A stretch of 64,000 bases of DNA from Pseudomonas sp. MYb60 (GCF_002979555.1 NZ_PCOZ01000007.1:202539-266538), one strand, 5' to 3'; shown: positions 1 through 9,420, counted from the first letter of the stretch. Translations and numbers: made by a program. The notes: a model not told the origin generated them from the sequence alone.

Positions 1-1515
1 ATTTTCTACCGCATTGTCCCGAAGGAGCAGCCACGCAAGCAATTGCTGGCGTTTCTTTCCGAGCGGCGCAGCGATGCAGGCATTGTCTACTGCCTGTCAC
101 GCAAGAAGGTCGATGAAGTGGCGGCGTTCCTGTGCGAGCAGGGCTACCCGGCGCTGCCGTATCACGCCGGCCTGCCCAACGAAACGCGCTCGGCGCACCA
201 GAAGCGCTTCCTCAATGAGGAGGGCCTGATCATGGTGGCGACCATTGCCTTCGGCATGGGCATCGACAAATCCAACGTGCGTTTCGTGGCGCACATGGAC
301 CTGCCCAAATCCCTTGAGGCGTACTACCAGGAGACCGGTCGCGCCGGCCGTGATGGCCTGCCGGCGGACGCGTGGATGGTCTACGGCCTGCAGGACGTGG
401 TGATGCTCAAGCAGATGCTGCAGAACTCCGAAGGTGACGAGCGCCACAAACGCCTGGAGCAGCACAAGCTCGATGCCATGCTGTCGCTGTGCGAAGAGAC
501 CCGCTGCCGTCGCCAGACCCTGCTGGCGTACTTCGATGAAGACATGCCCGAGCCCTGTGGCCACTGCGACAACTGCACCGACGGCGTACAGACCTGGGAT
601 GCCACCGAACCCGCGCGCCAGGGGTTGTCTGCGATCTACCGCACCGGCCAGCGTTACGGTGTCGGGCACCTGGTGGATGTGTTGCTCGGCAAGGACAACG
701 AAAAAGTCCGCAGCTTTGGCCACGAGAAACTCTCGGTCTACGGTGTCGGCAAGGCCCGCGCCGAGGGTGAGTGGCGTTCGCTGTTCCGGCAGATGGTCGC
801 CCGTGGCCTGGTGGATATCGATATCGAAGGCTTCGGCGGCCTGCGCCTGAACGACAGCTGCCGGCCGTTGCTCAAGGGCGAAGTCAGCCTGGAGCTGCGT
901 CGCGACCTCAAGCCACAGACGACTGCCAAGACCAGCACCAGCCAGGCCAGCCAACTGGTGCGTGGCGAAGAGCGCGAACAATGGGAAGCGCTGCGTACCC
1001 TGCGGCGCAAACTGGCCCAGGAGCACAGCGTGCCGCCTTACGTCATCTTCCCCGACTCCACGTTGCTGGAGATGCTGCGCGAACAGCCTACGACGATGTC
1101 GGAAATGGCCCGGGTCAGTGGTGTGGGCGCACGCAAGCTGGAGCGTTACGGCCATGCGTTCCTCGAAGTCCTTGGCGGGCAGGCCGAGGCGCCGAAGGAA
1201 GTGGCTGATATCCGTCATGAACTGATCAGCCTGGCGCGCGCCGGCATGACCCCGATCCAGATTGCCGGCCAGTTGCAGTGCTCGGAGAAGAACGTCTACA
1301 CCTTGCTGGCCGAGTCCATCGGCCAACAACAGCTGTCCCTGGAGCAGGCTCTGGATTTGCCGGAAGACCTGCTGGGCGAAATCCAGGATGCGTTCCTCGA
1401 CGGAGAGGGCGAACTGCCAGCTGTTGCGGAGATTGCACCGCTGTTTACCGGGCGTGTGCCTGAAGGGGTTCTGTACTGCGTTCGCGCCGCTTTGCAGTCG
1501 GAATTCGAAATTTAG
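1..1515 (+). CDS. recQ: ATP-dependent DNA helicase RecQ, 3' part (5' end outside window)
   Basis: RecQ is a 3'-5' DNA helicase used in recombination and replication-fork repair. The frame is open from base 1 with no start, so about 504 C-terminal residues are present and roughly 200 are missing. Visible parts in order are the second RecA-like domain ending in the helicase motif [10 protein letters not shown] (about nt 328-357), a zinc site with four cysteines (CRRQ...CGHCDNC, about nt 505-576), the RQC winged helix, and an HRDC domain (about nt 965-1200). A helix-turn-helix-like tail follows. Family assignment is firm from these motifs. Confidence 0.96.
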   Translation: MFYRIVPKEQPRKQLLAFLSERRSDAGIVYCLSRKKVDEVAAFLCEQGYPALPYHAGLPNETRSAHQKRFLNEEGLIMVATIAFGMGIDKSNVRFVAHMDLPKSLEAYYQETGRAGRDGLPADAWMVYGLQDVVMLKQMLQNSEGDERHKRLEQHKLDAMLSLCEETRCRRQTLLAYFDEDMPEPCGHCDNCTDGVQTWDATEPARQGLSAIYRTGQRYGVGHLVDVLLGKDNEKVRSFGHEKLSVYGVGKARAEGEWRSLFRQMVARGLVDIDIEGFGGLRLNDSCRPLLKGEVSLELRRDLKPQTTAKTSTSQASQLVRGEEREQWEALRTLRRKLAQEHSVPPYVIFPDSTLLEMLREQPTTMSEMARVSGVGARKLERYGHAFLEVLGGQAEAPKEVADIRHELISLARAGMTPIQIAGQLQCSEKNVYTLLAESIGQQQLSLEQALDLPEDLLGEIQDAFLDGEGELPAVAEIAPLFTGRVPEGVLYCVRAALQSEFEI

Positions 1516-1586
1516 TACGCCAATTACGACAATGTAACGAATCAGTACAGAGCAGCGCTTGCCTGTTGGCAGGGCTCATGCTTAGC

Positions 1587-1603
1587 TGACTAATAATTAG
1601 CCA
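1587..1603. promoter_or_regulatory. Imperfect 17-bp palindrome upstream of the MarR gene, possible operator
   Basis: The sequence TGACTAATAATTAGCCA is a palindrome around a central A with one mismatched pair. It lies 34 bp before the marR-type start. MarR regulators usually bind AT-rich palindromes of this size near their own promoters. The site is seen in the sequence; the role is inferred. Confidence 0.4.
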
Positions 1604-1636
1604 CACTTTGTTTTCAGTCTAAATCATGAGTTTTTT

Positions 1637-2071
1637 ATGCCGTTAACCGATCAACACCGTTTTGGCATGCAGTTGGCGCAAATGTCCCGAGGTTGGCGCG
1701 CCGAGCTGGATCGCCGCCTGGCGGGGCTGGGCTTGTCCCAGGCGCGCTGGCTGGTGCTGCTGCACCTGGCGCGTTTCGAGGAAGCACCTACTCAGCGCGA
1801 GCTGGCGCAGAGTGTTGGCGTCGAAGGGCCCACTCTGGCCCGCTTGCTGGACAGTCTGGAAGGCCAGGGCCTGGTGCAACGCCAAGCCGTGGTGGAAGAC
1901 CGTCGCGCCAAGCGCATCCTGTTGTGTGACACCGCGCGACCTTTGATCGATCAGATTGAGACCATTGCCACCCAGTTGCGCAGCGAACTGTTCGTGGGCG
2001 TGGATGAAGAGGACATGAAGGTGTGCATGCGCGTGCATGGGCACATTCTGGCGAATCTGGAAAAGTCCTGA
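1637..2071 (+). CDS. MarR/SlyA-family transcriptional regulator
   Basis: This 144-residue protein has the usual MarR length and a central winged helix-turn-helix: the segment TQRELAQSVGVEGPTLARLL (about residues 53-72) is the recognition region, followed by the wing motif DRRAKRILL. Proteins of this family bind DNA as dimers and often respond to phenolic ligands or oxidants. It is a single gene between recQ and the convergent patatin gene, and a palindrome lies just upstream. The ligand and targets cannot be read from the sequence. Confidence 0.9.
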   Translation: MPLTDQHRFGMQLAQMSRGWRAELDRRLAGLGLSQARWLVLLHLARFEEAPTQRELAQSVGVEGPTLARLLDSLEGQGLVQRQAVVEDRRAKRILLCDTARPLIDQIETIATQLRSELFVGVDEEDMKVCMRVHGHILANLEKS

Positions 2072-2093
2072 TCCCGGATACAGCGCAGATCAA

Positions 2094-2125
2094 AATGTGG
2101 GAGGGGGCAAGCCCCCTCCCACATT
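2094..2125. repeat. REP-type palindrome (GTGGGAGGGGGC family), copy 1
   Basis: Two 15-nt arms, AATGTGGGAGGGGGC and its complement, flank a 2-nt centre (AA). The same arm recurs near 7827, 12135 and 40982. It sits between convergent genes, and its right end overlaps the stop codon of the patatin gene. It could act as a two-way transcription stop as well as being a dispersed repeat. Confidence 0.85.
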
Positions 2126-4316
2126 AGAACGTCTGGCCCAGGTTCAGGTACACCGCCTTCTGGTTTGCATCGTTGAACCCATAGCTGAAATTCAGCGGCC
2201 CCAACGGTGTATCGAACCCCAGGAAAATACTCGCCGCGTTGATGTAGCCACTGTCGAACTCATTGTCGTTGTTCCACGCCCGGCCGCGCTCCAGTGACGC
2301 GCCCAGGTATAACGGGAAATCCAGCGGCAAGTAGGAGCGTGGCGTCAGCCGGCGGTAATACACCGCACGCATCAGGCTGATGTTCTGCCCCGAAATCGCA
2401 TCCTGGCGGAACCCCGACAGTTGCCGCGCGCCGCCCAGCAGGAAGCTGGAAATCACCACGTCCGAATCATCCAGGGTGCGCCCGTAGCGACCGCCCAGCA
2501 CCAGCGTGTCCGGGCCGTGGCTCATGGCTTTGTCCAGCTTGAATTCCCATTGGCGGTAGCGCTGGTCCGAACCCAGCCCCGGTTCGAATTCGCGGTACGC
2601 CAGGCCGATGTCTTCACCGGTGTGAGGGAAGTACACGTTGTCCAGGGAGTCGAAGGAGTACTTGAGCTCGTAGAAGCCTTCGCTGAAGCTCACACTCGGC
2701 AGATCCCGGTCGCCGATGCGCACGTCGGCCTTGCCCCAGGCCTCGCCGACGCCAAAGCGTATCTCGCCGCTGTTGCCGATCTGGCGGCCGACGTTCAGGC
2801 CAAATCCGTAGCGCTCCAGGCGGTATTCGGAGATGGGGTCGTTGTCCAGGATCAGCTCGACGTTTTGCGCCTGGGCGCTGAGGTAGGGCGCGACGAAGTA
2901 GCGCGAGCCGGTGTCCATCGGCTGGTAGAACTCGCTGTAGAGTTCCTGGCGATCACCAATCTGCACGCGGGTCAGCCATTCCGCGCCCAGGCGGTTGATG
3001 CCGTTCACGCGGTAGCTGGCGCCGAGGTTGAAGGCACTGTCGCCGCGCATGTCATCCGACAGGTTGAGGCCCAGGCGCAGGTAGTCGGTGCCGGCGCGTT
3101 TGCCACGCGCGCTGATCACCAGGGTGTTGTCCTTGCCCTTCTTGACCACGCGGTATTGCACCTGCTCGAAGTAATCCAGGCCATAGAGGGTGCCCATGTC
3201 GGTTTGCAGGCGGCCCAGGTTGAGCGGTTCGCCCAAGGGTTGGCGAATGTAATAGCGGATAACGTCTTCGCTGACCTTGGAGTCGTTTTCCACGTTGATC
3301 GCGGTGATCACCGGCGTGCGTTCGCCGGGTGTACGCGCTGCGGCCAGTTCTGGGTCGATGGGGGTGGCAGGGCGCAGGTGGGCCAGGCGTGCGTCGAGGG
3401 CGCGGGTGGCGCGGTAGCCGGCGTCGATCATGTCCTTGGCGCGACCGAAGTCTGTCACGCCATACGCGGCCAGCGGCGGCTGGATCAGCACGTCCTTGGG
3501 GTGCAGGGCCTTCAGTTGTTCTTCGGAATTGCTCCGGGTCATCAGGGTGATGGACTGGTTGAGTACATCCACCACGGTGGCCAGTTGCTTGCGTGAGCGC
3601 AGCGGGGTGCCGATGTCGACCACGATGGCGATGTCCACGCCCATCTCGCGCGCCACATCCAGCGGGATGTTGTCGGTCATGCCGCCGTCCACCAGCAGTC
3701 GGCCGTCGAGTTCCACCGGGGCGAATACGGCCGGGATCGACATGCTGGCGCGGATCACCTGAGGCAGGTGGCCCTTGCTGAACACCACTTTCTCACCGGT
3801 GGTGATATCGGTGGCCACAGCACGGAAAGGGATGGGCAACTTGTCGAAATTACGCGTATTGCTGCTGTGGGCGAACATGCTTTCCAGCAGCAGCGCGAGG
3901 TTCTGGCCCTGGATGACGCCCAGTGGCAGGCCCAGGCTGCCATCATCGCGGAAGCTGAGTTTCTGCTTGACCAGGAAGTCGCGGTCATCCTGCTTGCGGC
4001 GAAACGGCACGTCTTCCCGGGGTGGCGCGTCGGACAGTGCCTGTTGCCAGTCGATGCTCAGCGCGAGCTTTTCGAGTTCATCGATCTTGTAGCCCGAGGC
4101 ATACAGCCCGCCGATCACCGCGCCCATGCTGGTGCCGGCAATCGCATCGATCTGGATGCCTTGCTCTTCCAGGGCCTTGAGCACGCCGATATGGGACAGG
4201 CCTCGCGCGGCACCGCCGGACAGCACCAGGCCGATTTTCGGGCGTGGGGTTTCGACGGCTTCGGCGAGGAGGGGCAGCAGGCATAGGCACAGGCAGGACA
4301 GCAGGCGGCGCATCAT
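2124..4316 (-). CDS. plpD: Patatin-like phospholipase with POTRA and outer-membrane barrel (PlpD-like, type Vd secretion)
   Basis: The 730-residue protein starts at the double ATG 4316/4313, which is followed by a hydrophobic signal peptide (about residues 4-20). The patatin lipase domain has the oxyanion loop GGAARG (34-39), the nucleophile GTSMG (Ser63) and the partner Asp210 in DGG. After about residue 320 comes one POTRA-like segment, then a beta-rich domain of Omp85/TpsB type ending in phenylalanine, as outer-membrane barrels do. P. aeruginosa PlpD, a phospholipase A1, has the same size and order. A further in-frame start at 4442 would put a glycine-rich non-signal stretch in front and is unlikely. 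Confidence 0.9.
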   Translation of the reverse strand: MMRRLLSCLCLCLLPLLAEAVETPRPKIGLVLSGGAARGLSHIGVLKALEEQGIQIDAIAGTSMGAVIGGLYASGYKIDELEKLALSIDWQQALSDAPPREDVPFRRKQDDRDFLVKQKLSFRDDGSLGLPLGVIQGQNLALLLESMFAHSSNTRNFDKLPIPFRAVATDITTGEKVVFSKGHLPQVIRASMSIPAVFAPVELDGRLLVDGGMTDNIPLDVAREMGVDIAIVVDIGTPLRSRKQLATVVDVLNQSITLMTRSNSEEQLKALHPKDVLIQPPLAAYGVTDFGRAKDMIDAGYRATRALDARLAHLRPATPIDPELAAARTPGERTPVITAINVENDSKVSEDVIRYYIRQPLGEPLNLGRLQTDMGTLYGLDYFEQVQYRVVKKGKDNTLVISARGKRAGTDYLRLGLNLSDDMRGDSAFNLGASYRVNGINRLGAEWLTRVQIGDRQELYSEFYQPMDTGSRYFVAPYLSAQAQNVELILDNDPISEYRLERYGFGLNVGRQIGNSGEIRFGVGEAWGKADVRIGDRDLPSVSFSEGFYELKYSFDSLDNVYFPHTGEDIGLAYREFEPGLGSDQRYRQWEFKLDKAMSHGPDTLVLGGRYGRTLDDSDVVISSFLLGGARQLSGFRQDAISGQNISLMRAVYYRRLTPRSYLPLDFPLYLGASLERGRAWNNDNEFDSGYINAASIFLGFDTPLGPLNFSYGFNDANQKAVYLNLGQTF

Positions 4317-4397
4317 GAATCTCGAGGCAGGGCGATAAAGGCCGGTATTATAGCCGCCCGAGCCGCCAAGCCCGTTATGCCAGGAGCCTCTCAAATT

Positions 4398-4685
4398 ATG
4401 TCCGCCAGCAAACCCGAGATCGTCATCACCTATTGCACCCAATGCCAGTGGCTGCTGCGCGCGGCGTGGCTGGCCCAGGAGCTGTTGAGCACCTTCAGCG
4501 ATGACGTGGGCAAAGTGTCATTGGAGCCCGCAACCGGCGGTGCATTTCGTATCACTTGCGATGGCGTGCAGATCTGGGAGCGCAAGGCCGACGGGGGTTT
4601 TCCGGAGGCCAAGGTGCTCAAGCAGCGTGTGCGCGACCAGATCGACCCACAACGCGACCTGGGTCACAACGACCGGACGCAGTGA
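4398..4685 (+). CDS. SelT/SelW/SelH (Rdx) family redox protein
   Basis: This 95-residue protein has the family's CxxC redox motif near the N-terminus (YCTQC, Cys13 and Cys16) in a thioredoxin-like fold. Animal members have selenocysteine at one of these sites; here both are cysteine. The start at 4398 gives MSASKPEIVITYC, as in bacterial relatives; an upstream ATG at 4377 has no better ribosome site. The gene is divergent from the patatin gene. No physiological partner is evident. Confidence 0.87.
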   Translation: MSASKPEIVITYCTQCQWLLRAAWLAQELLSTFSDDVGKVSLEPATGGAFRITCDGVQIWERKADGGFPEAKVLKQRVRDQIDPQRDLGHNDRTQ

Positions 4686-4690
4686 AGGTC

Positions 4691-4709
4691 ACCCCCCATG
4701 ACGGGGGGT
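4691..4709. terminator. GC-rich hairpin between convergent genes
   Basis: ACCCCCC, a 5-nt loop, then GGGGGGT forms a 7-bp stem between the SelW-like gene and the convergent small membrane protein gene. There is no T-run on either side, so it is only a possible weak terminator. Confidence 0.3.
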
Positions 4710-4722
4710 AACCGGGCTGCTG

Positions 4723-5001
4723 TTACACAGACATCTTTTGCTTGATGAACCCGATGAGCCACGTCAGTACCAGGCCGCCCAGGCCGCCACCGGCGATGTT
4801 GGTACCGACCGTCGCCACATCCAGCGCCGCGGCGCCTGACGTGCCGGTGAAGTACGCAAGTATCTGCCCCAGCACCAGGCCGCCAATGCCACCCATGAGG
4901 GTATTGAGCCCGGTGCCGAGGGTCTGCTTGGTCATGCCGGCCACATTGCCGCCGACCGCACCGCTGACGATTTGTACCAGTAGGTTGATGAACATTTCCA
5001 T
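4723..5001 (-). CDS. Small hydrophobic glycine-rich membrane protein, function unknown
   Basis: The 92-residue product starts at 5001, where AGGGGT stands at good ribosome-site distance; the longer in-frame start at 5037 lacks one. It has alternating Gly/Ala-rich hydrophobic stretches (about residues 3-22, 32-50 and 68-86) broken by short polar loops, with a Lys-rich end. This resembles small Pseudomonas inner-membrane proteins with glycine-zipper-like helices. No known domain was recognised and no role is assigned. Confidence 0.75.
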   Translation of the reverse strand: MEMFINLLVQIVSGAVGGNVAGMTKQTLGTGLNTLMGGIGGLVLGQILAYFTGTSGAAALDVATVGTNIAGGGLGGLVLTWLIGFIKQKMSV

Positions 5002-5129
5002 GATGAAACCCCTGCATAGCGTTAATGGAGTGACCACTCGCTTGCAGCAACTTCAAACGTCACGGCTGTCGTCGAGAAGTCTTTATCCGTTGAACGACGA
5101 CAGACTGTTGCGGATCGCCGGAGTATAGA

Positions 5130-6014
5130 TCAGGCCGTGGCCGCCGGCTGTTTGGCTTGACTGGCGCCGCCCATCAGGCCTGAAAGCACGATGGCGACGA
5201 TGATCAGCGCGCCCCCCAGCAGCATGCGCAAGGTCGGGGTTTCGGCGAACAGCAGCCAAGCCATGGTGATGCCGTAGACCGGTTCCATGGCAAACACCAC
5301 CGAGGCGGTGCGCGCCTTGATCACCGCAAGGCTGGCGACAAACAGGCTGTGGGCCAGCCCGGTGCAGAACACGCCCAGCAGGCCGATCCACAGCCAGTCG
5401 AGGGCGCGCACCTCTGCCAGTCCTGGTGCGGCGACGGGCAACAGCAGTGCCGCCACGATCACGTTCTGGCACAGCGCTGCCTGCACCGCAGGAATGCGCC
5501 CGGAGCTGGCGCGGTTGTTCAGCGACAGCAGCGAGAACAGCAGCCCTGAGGCAATCCCCCAGAGCAGGCCGCCGGTGGCTTCACTGGCGAGATTGAAGTC
5601 GGGGGTGACCAGCACCAGGCCGATGCTGACCAATACCACCAGCACCCCTTCGTTGGCACGGATGCGCTCGCGGAAGATCAGCCCTTCCAGAATCACGGTA
5701 AACGCCGGGAACGCCGCGAACCCGAGCGTCGCGACAGCCACGCCGCCGACCTTCACCGCAATGAAGAACGTCACCCAGTGCGCCGCCAGCAACACGCCGC
5801 TGACGAGCAAGCGTTGCCAGTCGCGGCGTTCGAGTGTTTTCCAGGGGGCGTTGCTGGCAAAGCGCGCGAACACCGCAAGGGCCAGCACGGCGAATGCGGC
5901 GCGACCGAATACGATGATGGCCGGCGAGGCGGCCGCCAGTTTGCCGAATACACCGGTGAGGCCAAACATCAATGCGCCGATGTGCAGGGCGCCAAGGGCT
6001 GAGCGGGGAGTCAT
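5130..6014 (-). CDS. EamA/DMT-family drug/metabolite transporter
   Basis: The 294-residue protein is mostly hydrophobic, with about ten predicted helices in two EamA halves. The second half begins near the segment GLLWGIASGLLFSLLSL. The start at 6014 (MTPRSALGALHIGALMFG) opens directly into helix 1; the longer frame to 6194 adds an arginine-rich non-homologous lead. Family members export small metabolites or amino acids. The adjacent AraC gene, transcribed the same way 100 bp upstream, may regulate it; the substrate is unknown. Confidence 0.88.
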   Translation of the reverse strand: MTPRSALGALHIGALMFGLTGVFGKLAAASPAIIVFGRAAFAVLALAVFARFASNAPWKTLERRDWQRLLVSGVLLAAHWVTFFIAVKVGGVAVATLGFAAFPAFTVILEGLIFRERIRANEGVLVVLVSIGLVLVTPDFNLASEATGGLLWGIASGLLFSLLSLNNRASSGRIPAVQAALCQNVIVAALLLPVAAPGLAEVRALDWLWIGLLGVFCTGLAHSLFVASLAVIKARTASVVFAMEPVYGITMAWLLFAETPTLRMLLGGALIIVAIVLSGLMGGASQAKQPAATA

Positions 6015-6114
6015 TGCGATCCTTGTTTCAACAGGAGTGACAAGCACCCAGTCTAGAGGGTCGGGTGTGCCGGTGTCTGTCGTGCGGCTCGCGCTGTTTA
6101 TCGCCAGACTCTTC

Positions 6115-6864
6115 CTACACGGCGCGCCGCAATGCTCCAGGCGAGGCGCCAAACTCCCGCAGCATCGCGGCGGCAAATGCGCTTTGCGAGCCATAGCCGA
6201 CGCGTTCGGCGATTTCGCCGATGGCCAGCGCGGTGGTGCGCAACAGCTCCAGGGCCCGGTGCAGGCGCCGGCTGCGGATGTAGTCCATCGGTGTCTGCCC
6301 GCATTCGCTCATGAACCGTGCGTGCAGGCGCGCCACCGACAGCTCGGCGATACGCGCCAGGTCGGCCACCTGCAGCGGGTGCGCGACGTGGCGCTGGATG
6401 TGCGCGTCGAATTCGGCGTAGGGCAGGCGTCTGCCCGGCAGTGGTAGAGATGTGGGCGCGTTGAGGCTGGCCAGCAACAGCACGGCACCTTGTTGCACGA
6501 TCAGCGGATCGTTCACCGGGCTGTGGGCCAACCATTGCACGAGCTGGTGCTGGCGCGCATCCAGCGTCAGGCGCGCCGGTTGATCCAGCAGGCGCCGGCT
6601 CGCGTCCGCATGCTCGCCGAGCGATTGCAGCACCCAGTGCTCATTGGGCACATCCAGCACCAGGCAGCGGCTCCCGTCGCGGCTGTCGCATGCGTGATGG
6701 GCAGCGTAGGGCAGCACCATCACGCTGCTTTCCCGCACTTGGCTGCCGACGCCTTCGACCTCGAAGTCCAGGTGCCCGGACAGGCCGAATACCAGCTGTG
6801 CGTGGTCATGGCTGTGGACGATGGGCGCTTGGGTGTAATGGCGTAGCGTGAGGATCGGTCTCAT
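6115..6864 (-). CDS. AraC-family transcriptional regulator
   Basis: The 249-residue protein has an N-terminal cupin-like sensor half (HSHDHAQLVFGLSG near residue 17) and a C-terminal pair of helix-turn-helices. The second of these includes IGEIAERVGYGSQSAFAAA, close to the AraC signature. The start at 6864 has AGGAGA upstream. It lies just upstream of and codirectional with the EamA transporter, so it may control that gene. The inducer is not evident. Confidence 0.9.
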   Translation of the reverse strand: MRPILTLRHYTQAPIVHSHDHAQLVFGLSGHLDFEVEGVGSQVRESSVMVLPYAAHHACDSRDGSRCLVLDVPNEHWVLQSLGEHADASRRLLDQPARLTLDARQHQLVQWLAHSPVNDPLIVQQGAVLLLASLNAPTSLPLPGRRLPYAEFDAHIQRHVAHPLQVADLARIAELSVARLHARFMSECGQTPMDYIRSRRLHRALELLRTTALAIGEIAERVGYGSQSAFAAAMLREFGASPGALRRAV

Positions 6865-7000
6865 CGCGGTCTCCTGGGCAGGCTGTGGCAGTCTACAACG
6901 CTTCTTGGGCGTCCGGCGCTGTCATCAGACTGACGCACCGCTGTCATGGGCTATTAATCGCGGTGGCGCAAGCTCGCGAAAACAGCGTCGAGGGATGCCC

Positions 7001-7810
7001 ATGACCCGTGCCGAGTTCACCAAGCCCAGCCGCAAGCAGCGAGTTCGTACCCTATGGATTTCCGATGTGCACCTGGGCACCCGGGATTGCCAGGCCGAAC
7101 ATTTGTCTCAATTCCTCAAGGGCTACCACGCCGACAAAGTCTACCTGGTGGGCGACATCATCGACGGCTGGAAACTGCGCGGCGGCATGTATTGGCCCCA
7201 GGCTCACACCAACGTGATCCGGCGCTTGCTGACCATGGCCAAGCGCGGCACCGAGGTGATCTACGTGACCGGTAACCACGACGAATTCCTGCGCCGTTAT
7301 TCCAAGCTGATCCTGGGCAATATCCAGCTGGTGGACGAGGCGGTGCATGTGACCGCCGATGGTCGGCACCTGTTGGTGATCCACGGCGACCAGTTCGATG
7401 TGATCACCCGTTATCACCGCTGGCTGGCGTTTCTCGGCGACTCGGCCTACGAATTCACCCTGACCTTGAACCGTTGGCTGAACCACTGGCGGGCGCGTTA
7501 CGGTTATGGCTATTGGTCGCTGTCGGCTTACCTCAAGCACAAGGTGAAGACCGCCGTGAGCTTCATCAGCGATTTTGAAGAGGCCATCGCGCATGAAGTC
7601 ACCAAGCGTGAACTGCATGGGGTGGTGTGCGGGCACATCCACCACGCGGAGATTCGTAAGGTGGGCGAGGTGGACTACCTCAACTGTGGGGATTGGGTGG
7701 AGTCGTGCACGGCGTTGATCGAGCACTGGGATGGCAGTATCGAGTTGTATCGGCTGGCGGATGCGCAGGCAAAAGAGGCACTGCTGAAGGCTGAAATGGC
7801 CACGGTCTAA
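7001..7810 (+). CDS. LpxH-like metallophosphoesterase (UDP-2,3-diacylglucosamine diphosphatase family)
   Basis: The 269-residue protein has all metal-binding motifs of calcineurin-like phosphoesterases: DVH (Asp22, His24), GD (Asp52), GNHDE (Asn92, His93), HGDQFD, and a final GHIHHAEI. It is longer than typical LpxH (about 240 residues) and fits the second LpxH-like paralogue of Pseudomonas. The start at 7001 is chosen because GAGGG ends six bases before it; the ATG at 6995 abuts that site. Whether its substrate is the lipid A precursor or another lipid pyrophosphate is open. Confidence 0.85.
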   Translation: MTRAEFTKPSRKQRVRTLWISDVHLGTRDCQAEHLSQFLKGYHADKVYLVGDIIDGWKLRGGMYWPQAHTNVIRRLLTMAKRGTEVIYVTGNHDEFLRRYSKLILGNIQLVDEAVHVTADGRHLLVIHGDQFDVITRYHRWLAFLGDSAYEFTLTLNRWLNHWRARYGYGYWSLSAYLKHKVKTAVSFISDFEEAIAHEVTKRELHGVVCGHIHHAEIRKVGEVDYLNCGDWVESCTALIEHWDGSIELYRLADAQAKEALLKAEMATV

Positions 7811-7826
7811 AGGGCAACTCCGTTTG

Positions 7827-7856
7827 AATGTGGGAGGAGCTTGCCCCTCCCACATT
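7827..7856. repeat. REP-type palindrome, copy 2
   Basis: The arms AATGTGGGAGGAGC and GCCCCTCCCACATT flank TT, with one mispaired position. It belongs to the same family as the elements near 2094, 12135 and 40982. It lies between two convergent genes (LpxH-like and phhC) and is followed by TT, so it may also end both transcripts. Confidence 0.8.
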
Positions 7857-7870
7857 TTACCCCGGCTCCT

Positions 7871-9064
7871 TCAGTTGGAGACGTCGGCTATTGCAGCTGC
7901 GAGGAATGTAAGGCGTGTCGCATCAATCCCCGCCACGTTCGCCCGCCCTGAACTCACCATGTACACGCTGTGTTTCTCCCGCAGTTGCTTGACCTGCTCG
8001 GCACTCAAGCCGGTGTAGGAAAACATCCCGCGTTGTTCGCCAATGTGCGCAAACCGCTCAGCCAATCCGTGGGGCGCCAATGCCTCGACCAGCCCGGAGC
8101 GCAAGTGCGCAATCCGCGAGCGCATGGCCTCGACTTCATCACTCCACAAGGTTTTCAGCGCCGTATCGCCGAGGATGGTCGCGACGACGGCAGCACCATG
8201 ATCCGGTGGTGTCGACCACAGGTTGCGCGCGATATTGGCCAGTTGGCTGCGCACATCCGTCAGCTTCTCGGCGTCCGCTGCGCACACGATCAACGCGCCG
8301 ACGCGGTCGCTGTAGAGACCGAAGTTCTTCGAGCAGGAACTCGTCACCAGCACTTCCGGCAATTGGGCGGCAAACAGGCGCACCGCCCAGGCGTCCTGCT
8401 CCAGGCCATCGCCAAAGCCTTGGTAGGCGAAGTCGATCAGCGGCAGGAGCTGGCGCTCGCGGACGATCTGCAAGACCTGGCGCCAATCGTCCTGTGACAG
8501 GTCGAAGCCGGTCGGGTTGTGGCAGCACGCGTGCAGCAGGACCACATCGCCTTGGGGCACCGTGGCGAGGGTCGCCAGCATCGCCGATACGTCCAGGCGG
8601 TTGTCCGCGCCGACGTAGGGGTAGTGGCTGACCTTGAGCCCGGCCTTGGCGAAGATGCTTTCGTGGATCGGCCAGGTCGGGTTGCTCAGCCATACGCCAC
8701 GGCCCGGCAGGCTGTGGGCGATGAAGTCGGCGCTCAGGCGCAGGGCACCGGTGCCGCCCGGCGTCTGGGTGGCGCCGGCGCGGCGTTCGTGGAGCAGGGC
8801 GGAGTCAGCGCCGAGCACCAGTTGGCTGACCAGCGTGCCAAAGGCGGCATTGCCGTGGCCGCCGATGTAGGTCTTGGTGGCTTGCGTGTCCACCAGACGC
8901 TGTTCGGCCAGCTTCACTGAATGAGGAATCGGCGTCAGGCCCTGGTCGTCCTTGTAGACGCCCACGCCGAGGTCGAACTTGTTCGGGTTGGTGTCCTGGG
9001 CGTAAAGGTCCATCAGGCCCAGGATGGGGTCGCCGGGTACGCGGCCAATCGCATCGAAATGCAT
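7871..9064 (-). CDS. phhC: Aromatic amino acid aminotransferase PhhC
   Basis: This 397-residue class I, PLP-dependent aminotransferase converts tyrosine or phenylalanine to the 2-oxo acid. It starts [20 protein letters not shown], as AspC/TyrB relatives do. It contains the PLP lysine motif SCSKNFGLYSDRVG, a CCHNPTG loop, and a C-terminal MFSYTGL segment. Its ATG overlaps the stop of phhB (TAATG), so the two are translationally coupled. Position as third gene of phhABC supports a role in tyrosine catabolism rather than synthesis. Confidence 0.94.
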   Translation of the reverse strand: MHFDAIGRVPGDPILGLMDLYAQDTNPNKFDLGVGVYKDDQGLTPIPHSVKLAEQRLVDTQATKTYIGGHGNAAFGTLVSQLVLGADSALLHERRAGATQTPGGTGALRLSADFIAHSLPGRGVWLSNPTWPIHESIFAKAGLKVSHYPYVGADNRLDVSAMLATLATVPQGDVVLLHACCHNPTGFDLSQDDWRQVLQIVRERQLLPLIDFAYQGFGDGLEQDAWAVRLFAAQLPEVLVTSSCSKNFGLYSDRVGALIVCAADAEKLTDVRSQLANIARNLWSTPPDHGAAVVATILGDTALKTLWSDEVEAMRSRIAHLRSGLVEALAPHGLAERFAHIGEQRGMFSYTGLSAEQVKQLREKHSVYMVSSGRANVAGIDATRLTFLAAAIADVSN

Positions 9065-9420
9065 TACTTGCGGCCCTCGGCGTCCTTGGCCACGTCGTCG
9101 GTGCGTGCGGCCATGATGAAGTCGTTGCGGTGCAGGCCTTTGATGGAGTGGCTCCACCAGGTCACGGTGACCTTGCCCCATTCGGTGAGCAGGCCCGGGT
9201 GATGGCCTTCGGCTTCGGAGATTTCACCCATGGCGTTGGTGAAGGCCAGGGCGAACTTGAAATTCTTGAACAGGAAAACCTTTTCCAACTGCATCACGCC
9301 GTCGCGCACTTCGATGTTCCAGTCGGGAATCTGCTTGATCAGTACCGGCAGCTCTTCATCGCTGACTTGCGGGGCATCGGCGCGGCAGGCTTCGCAGTGG
9401 GCTTGGTTCAAGGTGGTCAT
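9064..9420 (-). CDS. phhB: Pterin-4-alpha-carbinolamine dehydratase PhhB
   Basis: PhhB recycles the pterin cofactor by dehydrating the 4a-hydroxypterin made by phenylalanine hydroxylase. The 118-residue protein has the family length and the active-site segment [20 protein letters not shown] with its His-His-Pro. It lies 99 bp after phhA and overlaps phhC. In P. aeruginosa, PhhB also affects hydroxylase expression; that is family knowledge, not visible here. Confidence 0.96.
   Translation of the reverse strand: MTTLNQAHCEACRADAPQVSDEELPVLIKQIPDWNIEVRDGVMQLEKVFLFKNFKFALAFTNAMGEISEAEGHHPGLLTEWGKVTVTWWSHSIKGLHRNDFIMAARTDDVAKDAEGRK

Noticed and set aside
5066..5103. CTGTCGTCG ... CGACGACAG inverted repeat between the small membrane protein and EamA genes
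   Set aside because: A 9-bp stem with a 20-nt loop and no T-run. It may be a terminator remnant or operator but nothing supports either.
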